A DNA stretch of 64,000 bases from positions 62,001 to 126,000 of the forward strand of contig NZ_VFWX01000003.1 of NCBI RefSeq assembly GCF_006442965.1. The letters run 5' to 3'. Below are positions 1 through 8,044 of this stretch, one piece after another (positions within the stretch are counted from its first letter, which is position 1; every line of letters starts with the position of its first letter). The notes under the pieces were generated by a model, which worked only from the letters and a program-made list of their open reading frames with translations, searched no databases and was not told the DNA's origin. This stretch comes from Mesorhizobium sp. CU3. Its GTDB lineage: Bacteria; Pseudomonadota; Alphaproteobacteria; Rhizobiales; Rhizobiaceae. Made by a program: the position numbers and the translations under genes.

Positions 1-180
1 GAGGATGCCGGCATCGATCTCGGCAAGCCGGTCGTGACCTCCTGCGGCTCGGGCATCACCGCGGCGGCGATCACGCTGGCGCTGGAGACGCTTGGCCACA
101 CCGACAACAGGCTTTACGACGGTTCGTGGACCGAATGGGGCGGTCTCAGCGACACGCCGGTGGTGACGGGGAACAAGTGA
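1..180 (+). CDS. sseA: 3-mercaptopyruvate sulfurtransferase, C-terminal end (partial)
   Basis: Open from the left edge, so only the last 59 residues are present. They contain the C-terminal rhodanese active-site loop, read here as SCGSGITA with the catalytic cysteine at nt 43-45, followed by the typical ending with LYDGSWTEWG. The CGSG(V/I)T loop separates mercaptopyruvate sulfurtransferases from thiosulfate-type rhodaneses, which have CRxxxR. The enzyme moves sulfur from 3-mercaptopyruvate to thiol or cyanide acceptors. Its stop codon overlaps the start of the next gene by one base (TGATG), which suggests translational coupling. Confidence 0.9.
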   Translation, partial: EDAGIDLGKPVVTSCGSGITAAAITLALETLGHTDNRLYDGSWTEWGGLSDTPVVTGNK

Positions 181-743
181 TGGAAAACGGCGCGCTGAAG
201 GATATCGACGTCACGGTGACGTTTTTGGAGATGCATGCCGCGCCAGCCGTGTCGCCGCCTGTCCCCTACAACCGCCAGATCGCGCTGTTGAAGACGAAGG
301 ACATTCCGCTGCATTTCTATCGCTATCTGATGGATCGCGTCGGGCGCAAATGGCATTGGGTCAATGTGCTGCGCCTGAGCGACGAGGAACTCGCCGCCGG
401 CCTGCACCGCGAGGACCGCGACATAAGGGTGCTCTACCTGGACGGCGCGCCGGCCGGCTTCTTCGATCTCAAGCCGCATCTGCCCGACGAGGTCGAGCTC
501 GCCTATTTCGGCATGATGGAACATGCGTTCGGCCAGGGCATTGGCCGCTGGTTCCTGGGCGCCGCGATCTCGGCCGCATGGGCGCACGGGCCGAAGCGCG
601 TCACGGTCCAGACCTGCACGCTCGACCATCCGGCGGCGCTGCCGCTCTACCAGAAGCTCGGCTTCGCGCCGGTGGCGCAGAAGAAGGAGGTCGTGCATCC
701 GCTGACCTTCGCCGAGCGCTCGGCCAGCGTGATGCGGCCGTAG
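180..743 (+). CDS. GNAT-family N-acetyltransferase
   Basis: A 187-residue single-domain protein. The central and C-terminal parts show the GNAT fold: a beta strand ending in LYLDGAPAGFFDL, then ELAYFGMMEHAFGQGIGRWFL, which holds the acetyl-CoA pyrophosphate loop (G-Q-G-I-G), and a last motif TCTLDHPAALPLYQKLGF. The substrate cannot be read from the sequence. The start ATG at 180 is chosen because it overlaps the sseA stop by one base; an in-frame start further upstream would lie inside sseA. Co-transcription with sseA is likely. Confidence 0.85.
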   Translation: MENGALKDIDVTVTFLEMHAAPAVSPPVPYNRQIALLKTKDIPLHFYRYLMDRVGRKWHWVNVLRLSDEELAAGLHREDRDIRVLYLDGAPAGFFDLKPHLPDEVELAYFGMMEHAFGQGIGRWFLGAAISAAWAHGPKRVTVQTCTLDHPAALPLYQKLGFAPVAQKKEVVHPLTFAERSASVMRP

Positions 744-831
744 CTTTAGCCCTTGAACGCGCCGTTCATCGGGGCTTCAGCCTGGCTTTGCCATTCTCCT
801 TTCGAGACATCAGCGGTCGAAGGAGAGAAAT

Positions 832-1389
832 ATGCTGACCCGACGTACATTTGCCGTGGCGATGATCGCGGCGATTGCCATGCCGAGCCTGGCATCGGCG
901 CAGGCAACCACGCCCTCGGCGGCGACCATCGAGCGCCAGCTCGACGCCGCGCCGAAGAAGCGGCTGCGCCCCAACGAGCGCGTCACCATCCGCGAATTCA
1001 AGCGACGGCCGGACCTGCGGCGCATGGCGCGCTCGATCGACATCCAGTCGATCAATTTCGAGTTCGGCTCGGCGGCGATCGCGCCCTCGCAATACGGCAA
1101 GGTCGAGATCATCGCCGACGCGCTGCATCGCATCCTGCGCCGCGACCGCGACGCCCGCATCCTGATCGAGGGGCATACCGATGCGGTCGGCTCGTTCGAA
1201 TCGAACCAGATCCTGTCCGAACGCCGCGCCGCCTCGTTGAAGCGGACGCTGGTCGGCGAGTTCGGCGTGCCGGGACGTGCGCTCGAGACTGTCGGCTATG
1301 GCGAGGAATTCCTGCTGGTGCCGACGCAGCAGGAGAACTGGCGCAACCGCCGGGTGACACTGCGCCGCTTCGATGATTTCGTCCGGTAG
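832..1389 (+). CDS. Small exported OmpA-domain protein
   Basis: 185 residues, starting behind a good ribosome site (AAGGAGAG, about 5 nt upstream). Residues 1 to about 23 form a Sec signal peptide ending SLASA-Q. From about residue 65 to the end it is an OmpA C-terminal (peptidoglycan-binding) domain, with SINFEFGSAAI, the EGHTDAVGS segment, the SERRAASLKRTL helix and the GYGEE turn. There is no beta-barrel, so it is probably periplasmic and binds peptidoglycan rather than spanning the outer membrane. It stands alone between short intergenic gaps. Its precise role is unknown. Confidence 0.85.
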   Translation: MLTRRTFAVAMIAAIAMPSLASAQATTPSAATIERQLDAAPKKRLRPNERVTIREFKRRPDLRRMARSIDIQSINFEFGSAAIAPSQYGKVEIIADALHRILRRDRDARILIEGHTDAVGSFESNQILSERRAASLKRTLVGEFGVPGRALETVGYGEEFLLVPTQQENWRNRRVTLRRFDDFVR

Positions 1390-1518
1390 CAGCGAAAGCA
1401 CGGGAGCCCGGCACCCAGGCCGCCTGGCTCTTCGAACCGCCTCCACAACGCAGGAATCGGGTGGGAGGCGCTTCTCCCAAGGCATAGTTTCCGGTCATCG
1501 AAATCGGAGACTTCGCTT

Positions 1519-1986
1519 ATGTCGATCCACTTCAAAGCCCTGCCCACCGAAGCCGTACGCGCCTTGCAACGGGGAGCACCCGATGCCTACGGCCGCACGC
1601 CCGAGCACAGGATCTCCGATGGCGACGGCGTGCCATGCCGGCATTGCTTGAAAAACGTCGCAGAAGGCGACGGCTACCTCATCGTCGCCTACCGGCCGTT
1701 CCCCGAGTTGCAGCCCTATGCCGAAACTGGCCCGCTCTTCGTGCATGCCGACGAATGCGAACGCGCCGCCGAGGCGGATGCGCTGCCGGACATGCTGGAA
1801 AGCAGCGATTACATCGTGCGCGGCTACGGCAAGGACGATCGCATCGTCTATGGCAGCGGCGCCGTCACGCCGACTGCCAAGATTGCCGCGCGCGCGGAGG
1901 AACTGTTCGAGCGCGACGACATCGTCTACATCCACGTCCGCTCGGCGCGCAACAACTGTTATCAGTGCCGCATCGACCGCGCCTGA
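1519..1986 (+). CDS. DUF1203-family protein
   Basis: 155 residues resembling the DUF1203 family: an N-terminal FKALPTEAVRAL segment, a central region with YRPFPELQPYAETGPLFVH and a C-terminal YIHVRSARNNCYQC. Two Cys-x2-Cys pairs occur (CRHC near residue 40 and CYQC near the end), so a metal or redox role is possible, but that is inference. No signal peptide or membrane segment is seen. Function of the family is not established. Start at ATG 1519 lies a few bases after GGAGAC. Confidence 0.7.
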   Translation: MSIHFKALPTEAVRALQRGAPDAYGRTPEHRISDGDGVPCRHCLKNVAEGDGYLIVAYRPFPELQPYAETGPLFVHADECERAAEADALPDMLESSDYIVRGYGKDDRIVYGSGAVTPTAKIAARAEELFERDDIVYIHVRSARNNCYQCRIDRA

Positions 1987-1999
1987 TACGCAAAAAGAA

Positions 2000-2023
2000 G
2001 CCCGCCGAGGCATTTTGGCGGGC
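2000..2023 (-). terminator. Hairpin, terminator-like on the minus strand
   Basis: GCCCGCC at 2000-2006 pairs with GGCGGGC at 2017-2023. A T-rich run follows only on the minus strand (complement of CAAAAAGAAG at 1991-2000), so it would stop minus-strand transcription coming from the ald side. It also lies just after the DUF1203 stop, so it may serve as its 3' end. Confidence 0.5.
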
Positions 2024-2300
2024 CGTTGGGAGTTTGACAGAAGCTGTCGACTGGGCCGTGCCTTGTCGACAATCTGCCGACTTTGGGAACGGCCGAGGCC
2101 GCCAGTAACGGTCTCTAGGCAAGTTTCTCGCGAGCCGAATGTGAAGCATTTCACACAAGGGCGGGATTATGTCCGGTGAGACCAGGGTCGAGCGCGGATC
2201 CATCAAGACTGTCGCATTCTCGTCGTACTACTGCGCTAGAAAATATGCGTTGATGATTTGTCGACCGCGGATGGACCGGCGGCAAATCACAGCATCGAGG

Positions 2301-2333
2301 AAGCGGGGCTTTTGCTCCGCTTTTTTGTTTTTT
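2301..2333 (+). terminator. Strong rho-independent terminator without an assigned gene
   Basis: AAGCGGGGC, a TTTT loop and GCTCCGCTT form a 9-bp stem with one G-T pair, followed by TTTTGTTTTTT. It is oriented on the plus strand. The nearest plus-strand gene ends 315 nt upstream and has its own hairpin at 2000-2023, so this one may end a small RNA. Confidence 0.65.
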
Positions 2334-2345
2334 GATTTCCCGGCA

Positions 2346-2375
2346 AAGAAAAGCCCGCCGGAATGACCGGCGGGC
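2346..2375 (-). terminator. Terminator of ald
   Basis: On the minus strand, a perfect 9-bp GCCCGCCGG / CCGGCGGGC stem with a 5-nt loop is followed by TTTTCTTT. It lies about 90 nt downstream of the ald stop codon. Confidence 0.8.
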
Positions 2376-2413
2376 GCGACAGGAGGAAAGTCTTGTCGAT
2401 CTCTCTTTTTTCG

Positions 2414-2455
2414 CAATTCCGGACGGAAAACCGCTACACACTTTTCCTGGAATTG
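2414..2455 (-). repeat. Dispersed 42-nt imperfect-palindrome repeat, copy 1
   Basis: On the minus strand it starts CAATTCC, continues AGGAAAAG, then AGCGGTTTTCCGTCC, and closes with GGAATTG. The ends are a 7-bp inverted repeat, and GGAAAA / TTTTCC form an inner stem. It begins 8 nt after the ald stop codon. A near-identical copy lies at 33648-33689 right after ntrX, in the same orientation relative to the upstream gene; the difference is concentrated in a short central block. Confidence 0.85.
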
Positions 2456-2463
2456 CTCGGATA

Positions 2464-3579
2464 TTAGGCGGCGAGCACCGCCTTCGGCTCGACCATCTCG
2501 TAGCCGAGCGCCTCGGCGACGGCGCGGTTGGTGATCTTGCCCTTGTGGACATTGAGGCCGTTGCGCAGGTGATGGTCGTCGACCAGCGCCTTCAGGCCCT
2601 TGTCGGCAAGCTGCAGGCCGTAATGCAGCGTCGCGTTGTTCAGCGCATGCGCCGAGGTGACCGGCACGGCGCCCGGCATGTTGGCGACGCAATAGTGGAT
2701 GACGCCGTCGACCTCATAGGTCGGCTCGGCATGGGTCGTGGCATGCGAGGTCTCGAAGCAGCCGCCCTGGTCGATGGCGACGTCGACCAGCACCGAGCCC
2801 TTCTTCATGCCGGACAGCATCTCGCGGCTGACGAGCTTGGGCGCGGCGGCGCCCGGGATCAGCACGGCGCCTATGACGACGTCGGCCGAGAAGCACTCCT
2901 CTTCCAGCGCCTCGACGGTCGAGTAGCGGGTGTGGACGCGGCCGCCAAAGATGTCGTCGAGCTGACGCAGGCGCGGGATCGAGCGGTCGATGATGGTGAC
3001 GTCGGCGCCGAGGCCGGCCGCCATCTTGGCCGCATGCAGGCCGACAACGCCGCCGCCGAGCACGGTGACCTTGCCGGGCAGCACGCCGGGCACGCCGCCG
3101 AGCAGCACGCCACGGCCGCCATTGGCCTTTTGCAGCGCGGTCGCGCCGGCCTGGATCGACAGGCGGCCGGCGACTTCAGACATCGGCGCCAGCAACGGGA
3201 GCCCGCCGCGGTCGTCGGTCACGGTCTCATAGGCGATCGCGGTGACGCCAGAGGCGAGAAGACCCTTGGTCTGCTCCGGATCGGGCGCGAGGTGCAGATA
3301 GGTGTAGAGGATCTGGCCGTCGCGCAGTTGCACCCATTCATTGGGCTGCGGCTCCTTGACCTTGACGATCATGTCCGACTTGGCGAACACATCCGCCGCC
3401 GTCTTGGCGATGGTCGCGCCGGCGGCGCGATAGGCGTTGTCGTCGGCGCCGATGCCGGCGCCTGCGCCGGTCTCGACCAGCACCTCGTGGCCGTGCGCGA
3501 CATATTCGCGGACCGAGCCGGGCGTCAGGCCGACGCGATATTCATGATTCTTGATTTCCTTGGGGCAGCCGACGCGCAT
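2464..3579 (-). CDS. ald: Alanine dehydrogenase
   Basis: 371 residues, the usual family length. It oxidises L-alanine to pyruvate and ammonium with NAD+ (and the reverse) in the cytosol. The N-terminus [20 protein letters not shown] is the family signature; KVKEPQ carries the substrate lysine, TYLHLA the catalytic histidine, and [17 protein letters not shown] is the NAD-binding Rossmann loop. Start is ATG 3579 behind AGGAGAACAGG; the frame stays open to 3705 but without a better site. It is divergent from an Lrp-type gene, the usual arrangement for alanine-responsive control, and ends in its own terminator. Confidence 0.97.
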   Translation of the reverse strand: MRVGCPKEIKNHEYRVGLTPGSVREYVAHGHEVLVETGAGAGIGADDNAYRAAGATIAKTAADVFAKSDMIVKVKEPQPNEWVQLRDGQILYTYLHLAPDPEQTKGLLASGVTAIAYETVTDDRGGLPLLAPMSEVAGRLSIQAGATALQKANGGRGVLLGGVPGVLPGKVTVLGGGVVGLHAAKMAAGLGADVTIIDRSIPRLRQLDDIFGGRVHTRYSTVEALEEECFSADVVIGAVLIPGAAAPKLVSREMLSGMKKGSVLVDVAIDQGGCFETSHATTHAEPTYEVDGVIHYCVANMPGAVPVTSAHALNNATLHYGLQLADKGLKALVDDHHLRNGLNVHKGKITNRAVAEALGYEMVEPKAVLAA

Positions 3580-3789
3580 CCTGTTCTCCTGTCCGGCCCT
3601 TGAAAGGGCACTCTCCCTGCGATTCACCATGCGGTCGGCTCGAAAGCGCCATGCGTCTCCGCGACGACCTGCATTAATTGGAGTGAACCACGAATCGTTC
3701 CGCATGTGTTTGCGAATGCACTTGCGACAGGGATCGATCTTCGTTAATCGTTGCGCAAAATAGCACAGAATTCGCAGGATTCACGAAAA
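3580..3789. promoter_or_regulatory. Divergent promoter region between ald and the Lrp-type regulator
   Basis: 210 nt between two divergent starts. TTGCG recurs within it (in TTTGCGAATGC, CTTGCGACAGG and the palindromic TTGCGCAA at 3751-3758), which may mark Lrp-type contacts. Lrp-family proteins usually bind such shared regions and respond to the amino acid. No exact operator is claimed. Confidence 0.4.
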
Positions 3790-4263
3790 ATGCCGCTCGA
3801 CAGGATTGATATCGCCATTCTGGAGACCCTGCAGAAGGATGGCCGGATGCCCAATGCGGCGCTTGCCGAGAAGGTCGGACTATCGCAGTCGGCCTGCTCG
3901 CGCCGGCTCGACAATCTGGAGAAGGCAGGCACGATCCGCGGCTATCATGCCCGGCTGTCCAACGCAGCGCTCGGCCACCAGATGACGGCGATCGTGCATA
4001 TATCTTTATCGGGCCAGTTCGAGAAGACGCTGTCGGATTTCGAGGCGGCGATCAAGCGCTGCCCGAACGTGCTGTCCTGCCATTTGATGTCGGGCGAATA
4101 CGACTACATTCTGCGCATCGCGGCGAAGGATCTCGTCGACTATGAGCGCATCCACAAGGAATGGCTGTCGGCCATGCCGCATGTGACGAAGATCAACTCG
4201 TCCTTCGCATTGCGCGAGATTGTAGACCGTACGGCGGTGGGGCTGCGGCCAGAGATGGCTTAA
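3790..4263 (+). CDS. Lrp/AsnC-family transcriptional regulator, probable regulator of ald
   Basis: 157 residues from ATG 3790. N-terminal helix-turn-helix (about residues 5-50: DRIDIAILETLQKDGRMP, then VGLSQSACSRRLDNLEKAG) followed by an AsnC-type ligand and oligomerisation domain (RAM), including GEYDYILRI. The frame extends to a TTG at 3751, but 3790 gives the standard length and has AGGA upstream. Divergent placement next to ald is typical of AldR-like activators that sense alanine; this is inference from family and context. Low-affinity DNA contacts probably lie in the 210-nt shared spacer. Confidence 0.9.
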   Translation: MPLDRIDIAILETLQKDGRMPNAALAEKVGLSQSACSRRLDNLEKAGTIRGYHARLSNAALGHQMTAIVHISLSGQFEKTLSDFEAAIKRCPNVLSCHLMSGEYDYILRIAAKDLVDYERIHKEWLSAMPHVTKINSSFALREIVDRTAVGLRPEMA

Positions 4264-4266
4264 GCG

Positions 4267-5091
4267 CTAAGTTTTGGGTTCTGGCACAAGGCTTTGGAAC
4301 GGAACAGTTGCAACGTTCGGTAGCGTATAGCCATCACCCCCGGGCAGGCAGCTCATCGTCTTCCAACCAACGACGCCATCCGTCGCCAAGCCGCAGGATG
4401 TCTGGAGATTCGCCACGGCTTTCTTTGCGTCGGGCGACAGCAGAACCTCGTCGTTGGCGCCAAAGCCAAACTGCAAAAGTGAATCAGAGACGTTGTTTTC
4501 ATCAGGAAGATGGGATGCCGCATAGCCAGCAGTTCCTGCCAAGGCTATTTCTGCGAATGTGCTGGCCTCGTCTTTTCGGCCTGCCGAACGGTATTGGGCG
4601 GCAAGTTGCGAGCTAAGTTTGGCGACAGCGCCCCATTGCTTAGCGTCAACGGATTTACGCAAATCGGTGAAGAGCACGTCATAACCCTGCGGGACTAACC
4701 ACCCGTCGGGTATTTTTCCTTCTAGAAAAGTCGAGGTCCGGGAAGAGACTCCCGACGAAGAAAGAAGAAAAACAATCGGACCTGTCACCCGGCAGGACTC
4801 CCATCTTATGCGTCCTCTCGGATAGCGGATAAGAGATAGCGCCTCGACCCGATACTGGACGTCTGCAGAGCATGCCGCCTCGGAGAGGGTGGCTTTTCCT
4901 TCGTCGTCGGTGTCGGTGGCCAGTTGCTCCGTCGTCGTCGAAGTCTTGCGATAGATATGAGCCGGAACACCCACGGAGGGCGTGCCATTGCTCATCACTG
5001 TGATCGAGACGCTAACCGCCTCGGCCGATCGCGCTTGGATTGGCATGCCCAACGCGGTTAAAGCAAGCATTACGCATACGAATCGAGGCAT
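4267..5091 (-). CDS. Exported protein of unknown function with a peptidoglycan-binding-like C-terminus
   Basis: 274 residues from ATG 5091. Residues 1 to about 23 form a signal peptide (MPRFVCVMLALTALGMPIQA). A beta-rich N-terminal part (about 25-125) may be a carboxypeptidase-regulatory-like sandwich. The C-terminal 50 residues contain SPDAKKAVANLQTSCGLATD followed by GVVGWKTMSCLPG, resembling the repeat of PG_binding_1 domains (x2-DGxxGxxT). The upstream gene in the pair ends only 2 nt before this start, so both are co-transcribed. GC content looks lower than in neighbours, suggesting an acquired cassette. Function unknown. Confidence 0.65.
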   Translation of the reverse strand: MPRFVCVMLALTALGMPIQARSAEAVSVSITVMSNGTPSVGVPAHIYRKTSTTTEQLATDTDDEGKATLSEAACSADVQYRVEALSLIRYPRGRIRWESCRVTGPIVFLLSSSGVSSRTSTFLEGKIPDGWLVPQGYDVLFTDLRKSVDAKQWGAVAKLSSQLAAQYRSAGRKDEASTFAEIALAGTAGYAASHLPDENNVSDSLLQFGFGANDEVLLSPDAKKAVANLQTSCGLATDGVVGWKTMSCLPGGDGYTLPNVATVPFQSLVPEPKT

Positions 5092-5093
5092 GA

Positions 5094-5726
5094 TCAATCT
5101 CGAATGATCTTGAGATGAATGAGTTCCGGCTTGTCGGGTGTATTCGTTGGCTTTGTCGCGGTGGCGCGATAATAGGCCAACATAATTATCGCGCAGGCTA
5201 TGATCCAAAGCGTCGTAACAATGGCCAGGTAGTTGTTGGCGACAATCTCATCGAGGGTGCAGCCCGTAATCAACTTCAGATCGACTTTTTGGTCAGGACC
5301 ACTCTGGAAATAGAGGAACGGCTTCACATCTTTCGTTCGCAGAACAAGCTTTATTTCGAACGCGGTCCCGGCCGGTAGATCGATTTTCTGTTGGACGATC
5401 GAAGGCGAAGGCTCGATAGCATCGGGCATGGCCCAAGGAGGCACCTTTAACATCTGTGCAGACGCATCAGACGGTGATCCGGCAACCCCGAAGCATTCCT
5501 CGCTGCCAGGGCAATCAAGTCCAATCGTAACGCCCGATATCCTTACTTTAGGCGACGCATTGGTGAATCGGTACGTTTCATAGGGCGGCTGCGCGGTCCT
5601 GCCGTCTTCCACCACCTCGTAACGCAGATACGGGGTGGTGCTTATGTCCTGATAGTATGTCGACAATACCCAAGTGATTACCGACATCAAAATCGTAACC
5701 ACATAAGGAGCTGATGTAGCAAACAT
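5094..5726 (-). CDS. Membrane protein of unknown function, two transmembrane segments
   Basis: 210 residues from ATG 5726 (an in-frame upstream start at 5756 is possible). One transmembrane helix near the N-terminus (about residues 5-25, VVTILMSVITWVLSTYY) and one near the C-terminus (about 165-185, YLAIVTTLWIIACAIIMLAY) flank a soluble, beta-rich domain of about 130 residues with a CPGSEEC cysteine pair. The topology predicts a periplasmic loop domain and short cytosolic ends. It is the first gene of a two-gene unit with the exported protein at 4267-5091. No family recognised; lower GC than the surroundings. Confidence 0.6.
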   Translation of the reverse strand: MFATSAPYVVTILMSVITWVLSTYYQDISTTPYLRYEVVEDGRTAQPPYETYRFTNASPKVRISGVTIGLDCPGSEECFGVAGSPSDASAQMLKVPPWAMPDAIEPSPSIVQQKIDLPAGTAFEIKLVLRTKDVKPFLYFQSGPDQKVDLKLITGCTLDEIVANNYLAIVTTLWIIACAIIMLAYYRATATKPTNTPDKPELIHLKIIRD

Positions 5727-5822
5727 CTCTATCCCACCCTCGCAGCAAACTACCAAGGCGAGTCAGCAACAGCAAATCGAATTTCTCCCTGTACCGATCG
5801 GACCCTTGCCGAGGCGGCGAAT

Positions 5823-6470
5823 TCAGCCTTCCGTCACCACTTCGCTCATCGGGATATCGTGCGGCTGCGGGTAGATGGTCGCAATGCGCTGCAGTTCGTA
5901 GCCGACGCCGATGACCAATGGCCGGAAAGGCATGGCGGCCAGCGTGCGGTCGAAGAAGCCGCCGCCATAGCCAAGGCGATACTTGCCGGGATCGATGCCG
6001 ACGATCGGCGAGATCACGATGTCGGGCAGCACAGGCTCGCCTTCGGCCGGGATTGGAATGTTCCAGACGCCTTTCTCCAGCCGGTCACCTGGCTTGTAGG
6101 CGCGGAACACCAGTGGCTGCCCCTTTTCAATGACGACAGGCAGCGCAGTGCGACCGCCGCGTTCGTTCACCGAAGCCACCCATCCACGCAGATCTGGCTC
6201 GCCGCGAAACGGCCAATAGAGGCTAACTAAGCGGCCGGCAATGTCGCCGATCAAGGCATCGAGCCCTTCCGCAATGCGCGCCGACATTACGGCGCGTGCG
6301 TCGGCGGAAACGGCGAGGCGCGCCGCGATCAGCCGCTCGCGTTCGGCCTTGCGCCAGCGCCGCACATCGGTCCAATCGGTGAGCGGCGCTTGGTATTCGG
6401 CGTCGAGCTCATGCATGAAGCAAGGCGGCGAGGAATATTGCGCCTGTTCATCGTTGCGATTGTCGGCCAT
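5823..6470 (-). CDS. 5-formyltetrahydrofolate cyclo-ligase
   Basis: 215 residues. Converts 5-formyl-THF to 5,10-methenyl-THF with ATP, returning stored folate to the one-carbon pool. N-terminal RRWRKAERERLIAARLA is the usual basic helix, LVSLYWPFRGEPDLR follows, and the signature SPIVGIDPGKYRLGYGGGFF-DRTL is complete. Start ATG 6470 has AGGAG 7-8 nt upstream; an earlier in-frame ATG exists at 6497. Compared with the family there are about 25 extra N-terminal residues. Its downstream neighbours are unrelated unknowns. Confidence 0.9.
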   Translation of the reverse strand: MADNRNDEQAQYSSPPCFMHELDAEYQAPLTDWTDVRRWRKAERERLIAARLAVSADARAVMSARIAEGLDALIGDIAGRLVSLYWPFRGEPDLRGWVASVNERGGRTALPVVIEKGQPLVFRAYKPGDRLEKGVWNIPIPAEGEPVLPDIVISPIVGIDPGKYRLGYGGGFFDRTLAAMPFRPLVIGVGYELQRIATIYPQPHDIPMSEVVTEG

Positions 6471-6644
6471 GCCCTGGCTCCTGTCATTCTGCATCACGCT
6501 ATACCTGCGACAGGGTGCGCTTCATGTGCATTCACGACGCCGCGCGACGACTCTGGGGCATGTTTCCCGTTCCTCAAGACGTTGTTGCAGCGCACAAAAA
6601 TACCTACATTCCTGTTGTGATTTTACATCGCGAGGTGGGATGAA

Positions 6645-7912
6645 ATGAGCGAAACCAGACATCATGTCGTCGTGGTCGGCGCCGGCTTCGGCGGCCTCGA
6701 ACTGACGCGCGCGCTGGCCGGAGCGCCAGTGCGCATCACCATGGTCGACAAGCGCAACCACCATCTGTTCCAGCCGCTGCTTTATCAGGTTGCGACCACG
6801 TCGCTGGCCACCTCCGAGGTCGCCTGGCCGATCCGCCATCTGCTCAGCAAACGCAAGGACGTCACCACGCTGCTCGGCACCGTCACCGGCGTCGACCGCG
6901 CCGGCAAGCGCGTGCTGCTCGAGGACGGCAGTGCGATTGCCTATGACACGCTGGTGCTCGCCACCGGCGCGCGCCACGCCTATTTCGGCCATGACGAATG
7001 GGAGCCGTTCGCGCCGGGCTTGAAGACGCTTGAGGACGCCACGGCGATCCGCCGCCGCATCCTGCTCGCCTTCGAGCAGGCGGAGCGCGAAACCGATCCG
7101 GCCATGCGCCAGGCGCTGCTGACGCTGGTCATCGTCGGCGGCGGCCCGACCGGCGTGGAGCTTGCCGGCACCATCATCGAGCTCGCGCACGACACGCTGC
7201 GCGGCGAATTTCGCAACATCGACACGCGCCAGGCGCGCGTGGTGCTGGTCGAGGCCGGCGACCGTATCCTGCCCAATTTCGCGCAGGAGCTGTCGGCTTA
7301 CGCAAAGAAGGCGCTGGAGCGGCTCGGCGTCACGGGGTGGAACTCGGCCGTCCTGTCACGCAGCTCGATGCCGAGGGCGTTGTCTTCGGCGACACGCATC
7401 TGCCGGCGCGCACCATCCTTTGGGCCGCGGGCGTCGCCGCCTCGCCGGCGGGGGAGTGGCTGGGCGCTGCCACCGACCGCGCGGGCAGGGTGCTGGTCGA
7501 GCCCGATCTGACCGTGCCGGGCAGCCCGGAGATCTTCGTCATCGGCGACACCGCCCATGTGCTGCGTCCCGATGGCAAGCCCGTGCCGGGCGTGGCGCCC
7601 TCCGCCAAGCAGGAGGGCAAGCATGTCGCCACGACGATCAAGGCGCGGCTTGCCGGCGACGGCGCGGCGCGTCCGTTCCGCTACAAGCATGCTGGCGACC
7701 TGGCGACGATCGGTAAATGGTCGGCCGCCATCGACTTCGGCTGGATCAAGCTCACCGGCTGGCTTGCCTGGTGGCTCTGGGGCATCGCTCACATCTATTT
7801 CCTGATCGATTTCCGCAACCGGCTCGCCGTGTCGCTTAGCTGGCTTTGGATCTACTTCACCGGCCAACGCAGCGCCCGATTGATCACTCAGGGCGACGAC
7901 GACAAGAGCTGA
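6645..7912 (+). pseudogene. ndh: Type II NADH dehydrogenase (Ndh) interrupted by a frameshift near 7334-7337
   Basis: The first frame (6645 on) gives VVVVGAGFGGLELTRAL (FAD-binding), the FQPLLYQVAT segment, the ATG motif VLATGARHAYFG and the NADH-binding VIVGGGPTGVELAG. The homology stops after LERLGV. It resumes in another frame from 7337 (VELGRPVTQLDAEGVVFG, then RTILWAAGV, EIFVIGDTAHV and C-terminal membrane-associating helices) to the stop at 7912. The switch falls at a GGGG run at 7334-7337 and fits two extra bases or one missing base. Together the parts make a full-length enzyme of about 420 residues. It is either a recent pseudogene or a sequencing error. Confidence 0.85.
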
Positions 7913-8044
7913 CGAACGCCGTTCATCGACACGTCACCTTGTCGTGATCGAAAGGCTTTCCGCGCGCATGGACTCAGAGAGTCTTCAGCGCCATGCTCCG
8001 GCTCGGGGCAGGGGATTTGTCGCATTGTCGAAGAGGAGAAGACC

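Larger units (their letters stand above)
1987..2463. other. 477-nt intergenic stretch with three hairpins and a repeat
   Basis: No convincing gene. It holds a hairpin at 2000-2023 that is followed by a T-run only on the minus strand, a strong plus-strand terminator at 2301-2333 about 310 nt past the nearest plus-strand gene, the minus-strand terminator of ald (2346-2375) and a 42-nt dispersed repeat (2414-2455). The orphan plus-strand terminator makes a small RNA ending near 2330 possible, but no promoter was identified with confidence. Confidence 0.6.

Noticed and set aside
2169..2366. Plus-strand frame of 65 codons
   Set aside because: It runs straight through a strong plus-strand terminator and the inverted ald terminator, and resembles no protein.
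2332..3603. Long plus-strand frame opposite ald
   Set aside because: Antisense of a clear alanine dehydrogenase gene, without protein features of its own.
4281..4300. TGGCAC-like -24 element resembling a sigma-54 promoter
   Set aside because: Lies inside a coding sequence, has no proper -12 GC and no target gene downstream.
6471..6644. Possible 6S RNA next to the folate cyclo-ligase gene
   Set aside because: Gene context and a 7-bp inverted repeat (6515-6521 with 6589-6595) invite it, but the long closing stem is missing and the usual zapA neighbour is absent. A covariance-model search would decide.
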